Notes: a model not told the origin generated them from the letters alone. 64,000 nucleotides of DNA from Anastatus disparis (GCA_017163975.1 JAFFSR010000249.1:7774001-7838000), one strand, 5' to 3'. Counted from the first letter of the stretch, positions 1-12,436 are shown. Numbers and translations are program-made.

Positions 1-1
1 A

Positions 2-895
2 AAGAAATGGCATACCTTAAAGAAAGACAGTGCAGAGGACATGCACACTCATATTTCAACAATTGAAGATTTAGCATATCGCATTAAAATAATGGGAGAA
101 AATGTAGATAATAAAATGTTAATTTCAAAAATATTAATCACTTTACCTGTTGAGTACAACCACTTTCATAGTGCTTGGGAATCTACTCCAGAAGAGCAAA
201 GAACAAAAGCTAACCTTATATCAAGATTAATAGCTGAAGAATCTCGTTTGAGTCCAGAAAAGGAATCCAAAGATAACCAGGCATTAACTTGTCAGAAAAT
301 GCATAAAGGTAAATATAAAGACAATCATAATAATAGAACAAATAAAAATCAAAAGAGACCTGGTTTATGTCACATTTGTAAAAGGCCAAATCATTGGGCT
401 CGTGACTGTCGTTATAATAAATGGAATAAAAATAAAAATGATAATTCAAATGAAACACATGGTGAAGGATTAATGTGTGAAGCCTTAATCACTATAACAC
501 AACCAAGTGATTATACTACAGATTGGTATAAAGATAGTGGCGCAAGTGATCATATGTCTCATAACAGAGAATGGTTTATAAACTATAAGACAATAGAAAC
601 ACCAAGCTTTGTAAGAATTGGTAGTGGTGAGTTGTTAAAAATACATGATAGAGGAGACATAAATATACTCACTTATAATGGTCAAGAATGGACCAAAAAT
701 CATCTCAAAAATGTTCTATATGTACCAAAAATAAAGTTCAATTTATTTTCTGAAATTGCTGCATTAGATAAAAGTTTAAAACATGAATCATACTCTAATA
801 TGTGTAAATTCATCAAAGATAAAAAGGTGTTAGCAATAGGTTACAGAGAATCTAAAGAACTCTTTCAAATGCAATTTAAAGTGAAAGCACAATAA
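2..895 (+). CDS. copia Gag C-terminal part with zinc knuckle and aspartic protease (partial)
   Basis: The frame is open from base 2, so the true start is upstream. Numbered from the Met at 41, residues 1-70 fit the C-terminal half of copia Gag. A CCHC zinc knuckle (C-x2-C-x4-H-x4-C) lies at residues 110-123, followed by a basic Asn/Lys-rich stretch. The aspartic protease active site DSGAS is at about 165-169. Gag packages the element RNA, the knuckle binds it, and the protease matures the polyprotein. In an intact element this would read on into integrase. Here a TAA at 893-895 ends it, although the same frame stays open beyond to about 1165. Confidence 0.9.
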   Translation, partial: KKWHTLKKDSAEDMHTHISTIEDLAYRIKIMGENVDNKMLISKILITLPVEYNHFHSAWESTPEEQRTKANLISRLIAEESRLSPEKESKDNQALTCQKMHKGKYKDNHNNRTNKNQKRPGLCHICKRPNHWARDCRYNKWNKNKNDNSNETHGEGLMCEALITITQPSDYTTDWYKDSGASDHMSHNREWFINYKTIETPSFVRIGSGELLKIHDRGDINILTYNGQEWTKNHLKNVLYVPKIKFNLFSEIAALDKSLKHESYSNMCKFIKDKKVLAIGYRESKELFQMQFKVKAQ

Positions 896-3384
896 TGTGA
901 TCTAGAAGTACCAAACAAGACAAAAGCTTATATTTCAGAATCTTTGAATATATGGCATGAAAAATTGGTACATCAAAATTCTACAAAAGTTAAAAGTATA
1001 CTAAACAATCATGATATAAAGCTATCAAGTAATGATTGGTCTTTTTGTGATGCATGTGCAATAGGAAAAGCACATAGATTACCCTTTCCAAAAGGTGAAT
1101 CTAAGTCGAGTAAAATAGGTGAACTTATACATGTAGATGTCTGTGGAGCAATACAAGAAAATCCTTAAGTGGATCAAGATACTTCTTACTTTTTAAGGAT
1201 GATTATTCACATTATAAATCAATCTATTTTATAAAACAAAAACCAGATGTTACAGCTTGTATGGAAGAATACATTCCCAGTCAAAAAAGGTTAGCTATAA
1301 AATATAGCTAAAAAAATAGTTAAATATATAGCTATATCGAGCTGTTTTTACAGCTATATCGATGTGTTTTTTTAGCTGTTTTGTACAGTTAAAAATGTAC
1401 TTAATTTTATAGTTAATAATTTCATTATCTACCGAAAATATTAATAGCTACCTTTTCAACTATATTTTATAGCTATTATTATGGTTAAAAAAAACACTTA
1501 AATTTTTAGTGTATTTATTACAATATATTAATAGCTAGATATTTAACTATACTTTATAGCTGAAAATAAATGGTTTTTTAGATATTCTTTATAGTTATCA
1601 ATATACCTAAATTTTTAATTGATAATTTGGTTATTACTCATAGATATTTAGCTGAAAAAACATGAATATTGCTATAATATAAATGAATATAGCTGTATTT
1701 TACTTATATTGTTAGCTGTTTATATAGATGTTTTTTTGACCGAGAACAGCTGAAAATATAACTGTAATTTCAGCTGTATTTTTAGCTGTTTTTTAGCTAT
1801 ATTTTTAACAATTTTTCTAGCTGAACATTATTAGAGTAGCTTTCAGATATACTCGAGTTTATTTATATTGTCCTTCCCTTCCTTCGCTGTAAATTGATTA
1901 ACCTATGCATACACTAAATCTAAGTAATAATGTCGCAGGGGTCGCTAGAAAACACGCGCGCATTTTTTAGTAACGGTTAGATGGATCGGTCTTATATACA
2001 AAGTGTACTCAACTCTCACCACTTGTGGGAGTTGGACACAAATTTCAACGAGTCAAAACAGCTATATTTTAAGCTTAATTTTTAGCTAATTTTTTTAGCT
2101 AAACGTTTTTGACGCGTTGAAATTTGTGTCCAACTCCCGCAAGTGGTGAGAGTTGAGTACACTTTGTATATAAGACCGATCCATCTTACCGTTACTAAAA
2201 AAAGCGCGCGTGTTTTCTAGCGACCCCTGCGACATTATTACTTAGATTTAGTGTATGTATGGGTTAATCAATTTACAGCGAAGGTAGGGAAGGACAATAT
2301 AAATAAACTCGAGTATATCTGAAAGCTACTCTAATAATGTTCAGCTAGAAAAATTGTTAAAAATATAGCTAAACAACAGCTAAAAATACAGCTGAAATTA
2401 CAGTTATATTTTCAGCTGTTCTCCGTCAAAAAAAACATCTATATAAACAGCTAAAAATATAAGTAAAATACAGCTATATTCATTTATATTATAGCAATAT
2501 TCATGTTTTTTCAGCTAAATATCTATGAGTAATAACCAAATTATCAATTAAAAATTTAGGTATATTGATAACTATAAAGAATATCTAAAAAACCATTTAT
2601 TTTCAGCTATAAAGTATAGTTAAATATCTAGCTATTAATATATTGTAATAAATACACTAAAAATTTAAGTGTTTTTTTTAACTATAATAATAGCTATAAA
2701 ATATAGTTGAAAAGGTAGCTATTAATATTTTCGGTAGATAATGAAATTATTAACTATAAAATTAAGTACATTTTTAACTATAAAAAACAGCTAAAAAAAC
2801 ACATCGATATAGCTGTAAAAACAGCTCGGTACAGCTATATATTTAACTATTTTTTTAGCTATATTTTATAGCTAACCTTTTTTGACCGGGTTAAGAAAAC
2901 TGAGAAGCATTGTACTCAAGGAATAAAAGTAATAAGAACCGATAATGGGTTAGAGTTCATAAACGAAAAAGTATCCAATATTTTGAAGAAATTTGGTATT
3001 ACACACCAACGTACAGTTGCTTATTGTCCAGAACAAAATGGTTCAGCAGAAAGAGAAAATAGAACCATAATAGAAGCAGCACGTACAATTTTGTATTCAA
3101 CAAATTTTAAGTTAAAATTTTGGGCAGAAGCAGTAAATACTGTTACATATGTATTAAACCTTACAGGAAACAATTCAATAAAAGATAAAACTCCTTATGA
3201 GTTATGGAACAACAGTAAAGGAAAAATAAACCATTTACATGTTTTTGGTGAATTAGTTTATGCTCACATTCCCAAGATTAAACGTCAAAAACTAGATAAA
3301 AAATCTGAACTTGGATATTTCATTGGATATGCTGAAAATACAAAAGGATATCGCATATGGTTTCCACATTCAAATAAAGTCTAA
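896..3384 (+). pseudogene. copia integrase, interrupted by a palindromic element
   Basis: The GAG-pre-integrase zinc-binding region (His pair in HEKLVHQ, Cys pair in CDAC) lies in 944-1100. The first catalytic Asp of the DDE core is in HVDVCG near 1135. A frameshift near 1165-1168 moves the reading into another frame, which runs to 1275. Element A then intervenes, and the frame resumes at 2893 with the second Asp (RTDNG, about 2937-2951) and the Glu (NGSAERENR, about 3038-3064). A TAA at 3382-3384 ends the open stretch but the same frame continues into RT. The integrase would insert the cDNA; this copy is dead. Confidence 0.92.
1276..2890. mobile_element. Palindromic element A (AGCT-type arms), 1615 bp, inside copia integrase
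   Basis: The ends are CCCAGTCAAAAAAGGTTAGC on the left and its near-perfect inverse on the right (GCTAACCTTTTTTGACCGGG). TT at 1274-1275 and 2891-2892 is a 2-bp target duplication: without the element and one TT, the integrase frame runs straight through. Both arms (about 600 bp) repeat AGCT-centred words such as TAGCTATAAAATATAGCT and TAGCTGTTTTT. The core (about 1860-2320) is a separate inverted repeat with higher GC, containing GCAGGGGTCGCTAG and its inverse. No ORF of note. It belongs to the CCC/GGG group also found at 10830, 12437, 14781, 37436, 41309, 46729 and 60112. Confidence 0.9.
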
Positions 3385-5310
3385 ATAAGAAGAGACATTA
3401 TTTTTAAAAACAAAGTTGAACCAATTAAAGAAAATGGTAATGAATCTGGTACGTTGCTTTTCTTACCTGAGAAAGAATCTGAAGATTATATAATCTCTCA
3501 AGAGCAAAACAAAGATGATCAAGAGCCTAGAAGAAATAACTTGCCTGAAGAAAAAGTTGTTGCCAATGATGAGATAGAAGAACCTAACCTGCAAGAGGAA
3601 ATAAACCAAGAAGCTGATGAAATACAAGAGAATATACCCAACGTAATCGATGTTGAACCAGTAAGTGAAAACAGTCAACGAACCTTGCGTAATCGAACAC
3701 AATTGAAACCGCCAAAAAGGTATTCTGACTTTGTAAATATAGAGCAATGTTTAATTTCAGAAGGTTGTGAACCTTTGAATTATAAAGAAGCAATAAATGG
3801 AGAAAATGCCGAAAAATGGAAATCAGCCATGAAAGATGAGATGACATCACTCAAGAAAAATCATGCCTGGACGCTTGTGCAACCACAAGCTGATGCAAAC
3901 ATCATGGGATGCAGATGGGTTTTTAAAATCAAAAGAAATGAAGAAGGTAAACCAATACGTTATAAAGCTAGATTAGTAGCAAAAGGCTATAATCAAATTC
4001 AAGGAATTGATTATACAGAGACTTTTAGTCCTGTAATAAGATACAATTCTATAAGATTATTAGTATCCATAGCAGCTCAAGAAAATCTATTAATAAATTT
4101 ATTTGATGTAAAGACTGCTTTTCTCAATAGTGATATTCAAGAAGACATCTATATCAAGCAACCTGAAGGTTTCTCAAATGACGTAAATAAAGTCTGTAAG
4201 TTACAAAAAAGTTTGTATGGACTTAAACAATCTTCCAGATGTTGGAACCAAAGATTTACAAATCTTCTTCAAAGGAATGGATTAAAACAAACAAAGGCTG
4301 ATCCTTGCATTTTTATAAATAATGATAACAGCAACAAAATTATACTCGGCATTTATGTCGATGATGGAATTATTTTAGCTGAAAATAAATATAATGTTGA
4401 TTGTTTACTTGATATACTCAGAAAAGAGTTTGAAATAACAACTGATAATTTTTCTACCTTCCTAGGATTACAAATTATTAAACATAGTGATGGATCTATA
4501 ACATTACATCAAACCGCATATGCTAAAAAGATAATAGAAAGATTTAGAATGACAGATGCTAATCCTGTCACTATTCCAGCGGACGTTACTCAACAGATGA
4601 GTTCAAATGAAAAGGAGACTGTTAATGTACCATATAGAGAAGCAGTTGGAAGTCTGTTATATTTATCCAATGGAACAAGACCAGATTTAGCATTTGCAGT
4701 TAACAGAGCAAGTAGATATTTAGAAAATCCTACCAAAGAAAATTGGAATGCTGTTAAACGTATTTTAAAATATCTCAAAGGAACAATTAACCTTGGATTG
4801 AAATTTAAAAGGAAAACTGATTATCACTAAAAAGTCTATAGTGACTCAGATTTTGCTAACGACATATGTACAAGAAGATCAATATCAGGATATATTGTCA
4901 AAATAGGAACAAACGTTATTAGTTGGAATTCTCAACGTCAAGCTACAGTGGCATTATCTACTACTGATGCTGAATACATTGCAGCATGTCAAATTATTAA
5001 GGAAATTGTATGGTTAATCATGTTAATAGAAGAAATGAAGATTTTAGATAATATCTATACAACACTATACTTAGGTAACATGAGCACAATTCAACTAATA
5101 AAGAATCCTATATATCATAAGAGAACCAAACATATTGATATTAAATATCACTATATTCGAGAGAAGTATAAAGAAAGGGTATTCGACTTGCAATATATCA
5201 ACACGAACGACATGCCAGCAGACATACTCACAAAACCTTTCTTTTTAGCAAGACCACAATTTGTGAAGCATCGTCTATCCTTGTGTCAAGAAATTGAAGA
5301 AAACAAATAA
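3385..5310 (+). pseudogene. copia reverse transcriptase and RNase H
   Basis: The open stretch at 3454-4830 starts with an acidic linker (residues 1-75) and then shows the copia RT: WVFKIKRNEEGKPIRYKARLVAKGY at its start (about 3916-3990), the DVKTAFL motif near 4105 and the catalytic YVDD near 4354. TAA at 4828-4830 interrupts the RT/RNase H junction. The same frame continues in 4948-5310 with the RNase H segment (ALSTTDAEYIAA and the HIDIKYHYIRE region). RT copies the RNA and RNase H removes the template. The frame matches that of 2893-3384, so only single stops separate the pieces. Confidence 0.94.
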
Positions 5311-5435
5311 TAAATAGTGATTTGTTAATAAGTAAATGATATGTATGAAACTAGTTGAAATCTAGAAAGATATAATTTTGTTAAATCATAAATGTTAATG
5401 AATCATTTGATGTAAAATATTTTTTTTTGTAATAC

Positions 5436-5449
5436 ATAAACAGGGAGAG
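5436..5449 (+). other. Polypurine tract of copia element
   Basis: A purine-rich stretch ending ACAGGGAGAG lies immediately 5' of the TGTTAAG that begins the 3' LTR. This is the usual priming site for plus-strand DNA in LTR retrotransposons. Confidence 0.7.
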
Positions 5450-5713
5450 TGTTAAGAAAACAAGTATGTATGGGTTTATGAATTACATGTATAATTGAGA
5501 TTGTATGAACATTTAATGAATGTAGTTGTAGTAAGGATGGGAAACCTATAAATAATTGTTTAAGTTGGTACCACTCACTAAGCATAACTACGATATATAT
5601 ATACTTCACAAGTCGTTGTATGTTTAAGCTACTATGTACTCTATAAGTTTTGCTAATTCAATAAAACATAAATCTGTTTTATAATAAATGATCCTTTATT
5701 CATCTTTATTACA
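5450..5713 (+). repeat. 3' LTR of copia element (about 264 bp)
   Basis: It begins TGTTAAGAAAACAAG right after the polypurine tract and appears to end ...TTATTACA. It contains a TATA-like TATATATATA near 5593 and an AATAAA poly(A) signal near 5660. The partner LTR is outside the window, so the right boundary rests only on the TG...CA rule and no target duplication can be checked. Confidence 0.65.
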
Positions 5714-6714
5714 AGTTCCATAATTCAATAAGTACTATATAAAATTATTTTAATAAAGATTAAAAATTCGGGAAACTGCAATATCGGTTACTATGTATTA
5801 AACATGTACCTTGTTACATCACCTTAAGGGTATGGTTTCACGCTACTTTACCGATCGAAAATTATAATTTTATATAATTACAATTTTTGAAAAAACTATA
5901 CATCGGAATGAGTTTTCCTTTTATAGATCACTTCATTTAATTTCGATGAAGGGCGGAAACTCTAAAAATTAGCGGAAAAAAGCGTTAATCGAAGATAATT
6001 AGAAAAACAAATTTCTCAGTTCGAAAAAATCAAATTTCTCAAAACCCGTGTTTCGTAGGGAAATTTCCTATTCAGGATCATTTTATCTTTGAAAAATGAA
6101 GGGCGGAAACTTGGTTTGATAAATCATATCGTAAAAAAGCAAAATTACATTTTTCTAAAAAGATGCGATCAGCTGTAAGAATACAATGGCCGTGCAAGAA
6201 GCCATGTTTCATAGTTGGCATCAATGCTAATGTATAGTTTGGTACGCGCCAACTTCAAATTCGAATTTTAAATGTAAATTGAATTTGTTTTATGTACAAT
6301 TTCTACAAATGAACACTTTTTCAACATAAAACTGTTTTATTTTATTTGAAACATAAATATGTAAAAAATTTAATATTATAAGAGAGAACGATATAGTTTA
6401 CATCATTTGCGAACTCATTATTTTTTTTTAATTTTCATTATAGCAAAATAAGTAATCTATTCGTTTCTTTGTTTGAAACAAAATATTTTTTGAATGACTT
6501 TATTGAATTAGCGAAACTTTGGCATATCCTAACCTTTTTAGAATGAAAATATGTTTTGAAAAGCGAATGATAAGGATTACTTAATTTTATTGCTAATATA
6601 ATTTTATTATATAATATAATCTCATCAAATATTATTTTATATTATCGTTCTTTAAAAATAAACAGTTGTAAATAATTTTATTAAGATAAGCCCATATGGA
6701 AAAAATTTCTGGAA
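5714..6714. other. Non-coding AT-rich stretch
   Basis: No credible ORF. The phrase GAAGGGCGGAAACT occurs twice (near 5947 and 6100). I see nothing else assignable. Confidence 0.5.
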
Positions 6715-7170
6715 ATAATTGAAATTATGAAATTATTTCTTTAGTTAAATTTAAAACCAATACGAGGGTACAAATTAAAAATTATGGATTTTTGAATAGT
6801 ACAAATTGAAACGAAGCTACCTGTATTTTAATTTTTTTTTAAATCAAAAACTTTCTTGCCAACAGTATAGGTTTTCCGAAATTTCGGTATTTTAAATTTT
6901 TTTTACTTTCACGGGGGGTGCAAAATTTGCAATAGTGATTTTAAAGTAGTACAAATAAAAACGGAGCTAATTAAACATTGTTCACTAAGAAAACTAATTA
7001 TTATCGTGCCAGAGTTACCCCGGTCCTATACTGTTGGCACAAAAGTTTTTGATTTTAAAAAAAAATTAAAATACAGGTAGCTTCGTTTCAATTTGTACTA
7101 TTCAAAAATCCATAATTTTTAATTTGTACCCTCGTATTGGTTTTAAATTTAACTAAAGAAATAATTTCTC
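6715..7170. repeat. Palindromic repeat of about 455 bp
   Basis: The left arm (about 6715-6868) reads TTGAAATTATGAAATTATTT and on to CCAACAGTATAGG. The inverted right arm (about 7024-7170) runs from CCTATACTGTTGGCA to GAAATAATTTC. The loop between them is the unit repeated again at 7637-7800. Confidence 0.8.
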
Positions 7171-7800
7171 TCTATTTTCAAATCAATCACAGTTCACACA
7201 ATTGAAAATCAATAAGAGAAGGGTATTTGTGTTTTTGGGTTATTCGATAATATAAAGAGAAATTATTTCTTTAATTAAATGCTAAAATCAGGATTTCCCA
7301 CTGCGCATGCGCAGATGATATGATCATTAGAACAAATGGGCTGCACTGCGAAAATCTTATTTTTCTCAATTTCCACAGGGGTACAAATAAAAAATAATGG
7401 ATGTTTGAATGTTACAAATTGAAAAGAAGCTACCTGTAATTTTATTTTTTTGAAATTCAAAAACTTTCGTGCTAAGAGCATAGATTTTGCGAGATCTCGG
7501 TATTTTCAAATTTTTTTACTTTCCTAGGGGGTGCAAAATATGTAATAGTAATTTTACGATGGTACAAATCTAAACGAAGCTAATTAGATGTTATTGATTA
7601 AGAAAAGTAATTATTATTGTGTCAGAGTCATCCCGGTCAGTATAGGTTTTCCGAAATTTCGGTATTTTAAATTTTTTTTACTTTCACGGGGGGTGCAAAA
7701 TTTGCAATAGTGATTTTAAAGTAGTACAAATGAAAACGGAGCTAATTAAACATTGTTCACTAAGAAAACTAATTATTATCGTGCCAGAGTTACCCCGGTC
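6865..7800. repeat. Direct repeat units of about 160 bp (two close copies, one diverged)
   Basis: The unit starts near GTATAGGTTTTCCGAAATTT, contains CACGGGGGGTGCAAAATTTG and ends GAGTTACCCCGGTC. It occurs at about 6865-7024 and again, nearly identical, at about 7638-7800. A diverged copy lies at about 7470-7637, directly abutting the second. They flank inverted copies of a neighbouring sequence, which suggests nested insertions of one small repeat family. Confidence 0.8.
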
Positions 7801-8888
7801 ATTTACATTATAATTCTGCTATTTGAAGATATAATAATTTAAAATGGAAATAATATAAAATTTGAAGATGAATATTTCGAAAATAAGAGCAATAATTTAA
7901 TCTAGTTTGATTAAAAGTTATTTCAACTTTCTGACAGCCGGCATTTTTCCCACTAAAAAAGTGTAACTTTCTCGAAATTTTCCATATAAATGTTTAAGTA
8001 AAAGTATATGTGGGCCGATCATGGAATGACGCCATATGGCGTCATCCCGGCTGTCAGAAAATTAAATTATAGAAAAATGTTTCCTTTTATTTATTATAAA
8101 TAATAATAAATTTATTTATTTTTCACATCGTATTTCTTCTTTCATATTATCCGTTTAAAACTCCTAATTTTCAAATAAAGGCTCTAGGGGGATAAGCATG
8201 TAAAAATTGCCCACAGCGATTTTGATAAACGGATTTTCCACTCGAAAGGTCATATAAAAAAAACTCCTTAGCCAAATTTTTAGACCTCTAGACCCCTCTT
8301 TTCACTATGTAACCTCAAAAACGTGATTTTTCGATTTTTTTTAATTTCTGACGCAATATTGCTTAAAACGATCTGAAAATTTGCATGCGGGAGTTTTTAT
8401 AGACTCCGAATATTCCTAATTTTTTTCAAACTCTCTCGTTAAAAAATGAGCTTTTGCGACCTCGTTTTATGTTTCATTATTCGGGATCTATTTCGTAAAT
8501 TTATTTGGCTAAACTTTCAAACAATTTTTTTTTTGAATTTTTTTCCGCTCTTTTGAATGACGGAATCAGAATTATGAATTTTAAGGTGCGTCATACTCAA
8601 AAGTTGAAAAAAACGATTTTCATTGCATTTTTCACTATATTTGGGGACTTGACCGCAAAAAACAGTGAATGTGTAGGCGAAAAATAGTTTTTTACACATC
8701 GAAATGTGTTTTCAGATGCATTTGGATGCAGATCAAGTGCTTTAAAAATTACTATTATTTTATTTATGACCATAACAGACAGTATATTATTTTGAACCCC
8801 AGATTCTGCTTCCTTGGTGGGTACTTGTTTGCTAAAGTATAAAAATATAAGAAATCCGGGAAGAATAATAAAAATATTGGTTACAACC

Positions 8889-9114
8889 TTAGAGCATATA
8901 CTACTGGAGGAAGCACGCCTGAATAAAAAGTGTAGATGATATTGAGAGAGAGGGCAATAGTTTGGGTAACCGTTTTCATTTAGAAAGAAGTGGCGTCAAC
9001 CAATCATATGCCTGCATGAGAGAGAAAGGTGTTACCCAAACTGTCTCTCTTTCTCTTGCTCGTTCGTCTACACTTTTTCCATAAACGTGCTTTCTCCAGT
9101 AGTACATGCTCTAA
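8889..9114. mobile_element. 226-bp MITE with 10-bp target duplication
   Basis: The inverted ends are TTAGAGCATATACTACTGGA and (inverse) TTAGAGCATGTACTACTGGA, with arms pairing over about 65 bp. The flanks GGTTACAACC at 8879-8888 and 9115-9124 are identical. A 9-11-bp duplication is typical of Mutator-like elements, but the ends alone do not settle the family. Confidence 0.85.
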
Positions 9115-9305
9115 GGTTACAACCTTTAAGAGGAGGCTACGTATCTTTGTCCTTTTCTAATCAAAGGATTAAGTTTTTGCAAAAACAAATAACTTAATCG
9201 AAAATTGAAGAGAAAGCCCCATCGCGTATTAAAAAAAGTTATCTTGCTTATGCAATCTTCTATGTAGTGATATCAGCGGGGTTGGGGTCCTTCGTATTGT
9301 GTACG

Positions 9306-9410
9306 TTGGTTATGAAGCATGTGACACGTAACAATCATTACTTGAGTTGGGTCCATAAATTCAACCTTTAGGTTCGTGTTCATAAATGTAACGCAAGTAA
9401 TGATTGTCTC
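9306..9410. repeat. Small imperfect inverted repeat
   Basis: ACAATCATTACTTGAGTTG at about 9330 pairs with GCAAGTAATGATTGT at about 9389, across a short centre containing TCAACCTTTAGGTTCG. It is probably a small MITE or a secondary-structure element. Boundaries are uncertain. Confidence 0.5.
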
Positions 9411-9964
9411 ATTGGTCTATTTTTCTTATAAAAGAGATAAAGACAGAATAAGATTTAAACTTAATAACCTCACAGCATAATTATAAAATATTAAGCATTA
9501 AATCGATGCTCTAATTTGTAACAAAGCTACTAATTACAGTTAGGGTGCCAGAAGCTTTAGCGTTTCAGGATTCGTGAGAAAGGGTAATTGGAACAAAGAA
9601 AGCATATAATTAAGATAACAAATTGATATATTCTTAAGTAAAATAACAAAAGTGGAAAATAAAGTGAAGTTAATATTCAATATAAATAAAGTAGTCTTCA
9701 ATTAACTGCTTTATCAGGACTCGGCAGTCTAAAACAAACGGAAAATAACGTTGTTTTTAGTTTTACACTTAAACAGGCTTTAATACGCATTTACGCATCA
9801 AGTTTACATATTTCTTTCTGTTCTTTATCAATCAAGTTACCATAATCTGGCTAGTTTCTATTCTTTACAGGTTAAGTTACAATAATCTGGCTAATTTCTA
9901 TCTCGGTTCAAGCAAATCATGAACGCGTATGCGTAGGACAAGGAGTGCATTTCGTATACTTGCT

Positions 9965-10335
9965 TACTGCACCTTGAGCAATCCCCTGGCACAGAGCGCA
10001 ATCAACGGTTTCTAGCCCGACTCGTTTTACAGTCACGCGCAATCACCTGACTGCAATCCGAGTACAAACTCTATGCAGGACAACTAGGATATTACCTAGA
10101 CAATCATACGACAACGAGCAATCCCCTGGTTTGTACAATCATCGTCGGCAGGTAAACAGGAAATGGGGGGGGGGTTCGGGTTGTAACACGTATGCTACAA
10201 CCTTCAACCTTACTGTACGGTTTCTCACACAGGCCACGAGCAATCCCCTAACAGGTGGTTGAAACTCAACAGCTCCCCCTAGGAAGTGGTCTAGTCGTAC
10301 CAGCTTATCACCACGAGCAATCCCCTGGTGATGAG
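9965..10335 (+). repeat. Five dispersed copies of GAGCAATCCCC, some as hairpin loops
   Basis: The motif (C)GAGCAATCCCC or a close variant occurs at about 9976, 10038 (CGCGCAATCACC), 10115, 10237 and 10314. In two copies it is exactly the 12-nt loop of a perfect hairpin whose stem sequence differs: stem CAGTCA/TGACTG at 10030-10053 and stem ATCACCA/TGGTGAT at 10307-10332. The other copies have weaker stems. The region is much richer in G and C than its surroundings. No convincing ORF runs through it. Confidence 0.7.
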
Positions 10336-10829
10336 AGGCATAACACATCTTTCGACCACTGCGCCCAATAACCCAGTGATTGGTTAAAGTGAAGCCTGTC
10401 AACAGTGGAGCAAGACTCGACTCAACTAGCATTCGTAAGGCCTTATATACTAGTGGTCAGCAGTTCCATGGATGTTCCACCGGAACGGGAACGGACCGCT
10501 CACACATCAAGCCTTATATTTTTGACATCTTTTACTTATACGTCTTTACAAAGTATAGTATAAACAAAAACGTAGCAGACGTATCCTGTTACAAATTAAA
10601 AAAGATTTCTTTCAAGTATACCATATAATTATAAAATAACTTAAAATATTTGTCTAGAATCAGCTTACAACATAAATATGATTGAGGCTCAAGTTCATGG
10701 ACCCAATGTATATACACATGTATTAGTAAAAATACTGAATGTAGTCAACAGATTTAATTTGTGCAAAATGGATTTATTTTTTAATTCATTATAAAATTTT
10801 TTTAATTATAATTGCAACATCAAAAACTA

Positions 10830-11200
10830 CCCTACTAAAAAATCTCAGGTGAGAAATCACCTGATTTCTCAGGTGATTAATCATGCCAAAATCTCATGTG
10901 ATGATTTTTTTGGTTTTTACACGTTTCAAAGCATACTTAGTCAATTGCGAACTATTTTTGAAAATTTTTGAAAAATTAAACTTAGAAAATTTTTTGTAAA
11001 ATGAGTCAAAATTTTTTCTAAGACCAAATTTTCAAAAAATTTTCTAAGTTAAAATTTTTCAAAAATTTTCAAAAATAGTTCGCAATCGACTAAGTATGCT
11101 TTAAAACGTGTAAAACCCAAAAAAATCGTCACATGAGATTTTGGCATGATTAATCACCTGAGAAATCAGGTGATTTCTCACCTGAGATTTTTTAGTAGGG
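10830..11200. mobile_element. Palindromic element B1 (TCAGGTGA type), 371 bp
   Basis: It begins CCCTACTAAAAAATCTCAGG and ends with the inverse, flanked by TA at 10828-10829 and 11201-11202. The arms contain CACCTGA/TCAGGTGA words, and the middle is a near-perfect long palindrome around AAAATGAGTCAAAATTTTTTC. Related copies are B2 (12607) and B3 (14422). Confidence 0.9.
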
Positions 11201-11202
11201 TA

Positions 11203-12103
11203 AATATATGTATATATAATGGTTTTACGATTGGTTAACTTATAATTGTAAGTAATAAAAACTAATATATATATTTAATATTACTCCAATAACACATTCT
11301 TTTATACAATAGAATAATAAATAAAGAGTTTTAATTGTATGTTTAAATAACATTTAACAAAATAAATGCGTTTATTCATATACTTTCATTTTTATAAATG
11401 TCATTTATGAAATGTAGATTAAATGTTTTTGTACACTGTCACAATTGCGATCAAGTATATCTTAACAATTAAAAGGTACAAGCTGAATTTAACTTCAAAA
11501 CTTACAACTGAAAACATATTTTTAGGTCAAAATTTTATCTTTTAAAACTAATGAAACAGTTAATCTATTTTCTAGATATTTATTATTGTAAACATATCTA
11601 AAGTATTAATAGTCAATATTCACATTCGCTCAAAGGTCATAAATTATGACTATGGAGAAATAATTATAATTAACTTATACTAACAAGCAATATACCAACT
11701 GATACCTTCTGTATTTTCTATGCGTTTGTAAATATTAACTATAAACAATGTAAGCGAATATGTATTTTATAAAATAGTAATAATAAATGTTTAGAATGTA
11801 AATAAATGTTTGATTAATGTTTTCAAAAATATATTCCTAGATATAATTATTATTTATACATACACACATGTATATGTACATGTTGAATAAAATAAAAATT
11901 TTCTTTATATTTACTTGGAATAATCTTGTGCAAATATTTCATTATTTTAGAAATTGCACGTAACATAATTACATTGTAAAGATATGCTTAATCACAAGTT
12001 CATACTGTAACTGAAAACTTATATTTTCAAATCAATAATTCTTCTTATAATTGTTATGAAACAGATAATTCTCTTCTATATAATTTTTATCATAATTTTA
12101 ACA

Positions 12104-12164
<61 letters not shown>

Positions 12165-12232
12165 GTGTATGTGTGTAGAAAAAAAAATTATAATTTATAA
12201 ATATCCTTAATATTTTTATATTTTTAATTTCA
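11203..12232. other. AT-rich, probable upstream intron of the DDE/SWIM gene; (AT)n run
   Basis: No credible ORF. A long (AT)n run lies at about 12107-12158. The stretch ends TTTTTAATTTCAG at 12220-12232, a good 3' splice site just before the first coding segment at 12233. Confidence 0.5.
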
Positions 12233-12436
12233 GTATCTCCTTTAATGATGGATGATCACAATATAACCGATAAATGCTCCAAATGCCTCCGTAATCTAAG
12301 AAAACTGTCAACTCAAGTAAAAATTATTTATGCGGTACATGAGGTTGAAGCTGTTAGTGATCAGTTAAACATTAGTGTTGATGTTGGTTATAAACTTTGT
12401 GGCAGGTGTAGGAGACTTGTTTTTTTTTGGTACAAA

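Larger units (their letters stand above)
1..5713 (+). mobile_element. Ty1/copia LTR retrotransposon, left end outside window, decayed
   Basis: Gag zinc knuckle, aspartic protease, integrase, reverse transcriptase and RNase H follow in copia order (protease-integrase-RT-RNase H) on the plus strand, ending in a polypurine tract and a 3' LTR. The 5' LTR and start of gag lie left of the window. The coding frame is broken by in-frame stops at 893-895, 3382-3384 and 4828-4830, a frameshift near 1165-1168, and a 1615-bp palindromic element at 1276-2890. Apart from that frameshift, the two stops in pol leave the same frame open on either side, so the decay is moderate. The element cannot be active as it stands. 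Confidence 0.95.

Noticed and set aside
10139..10432. 97-codon minus-strand ORF
   Set aside because: It lies in the GC-rich hairpin-repeat zone, where stops are rare by composition, and shows no family features.
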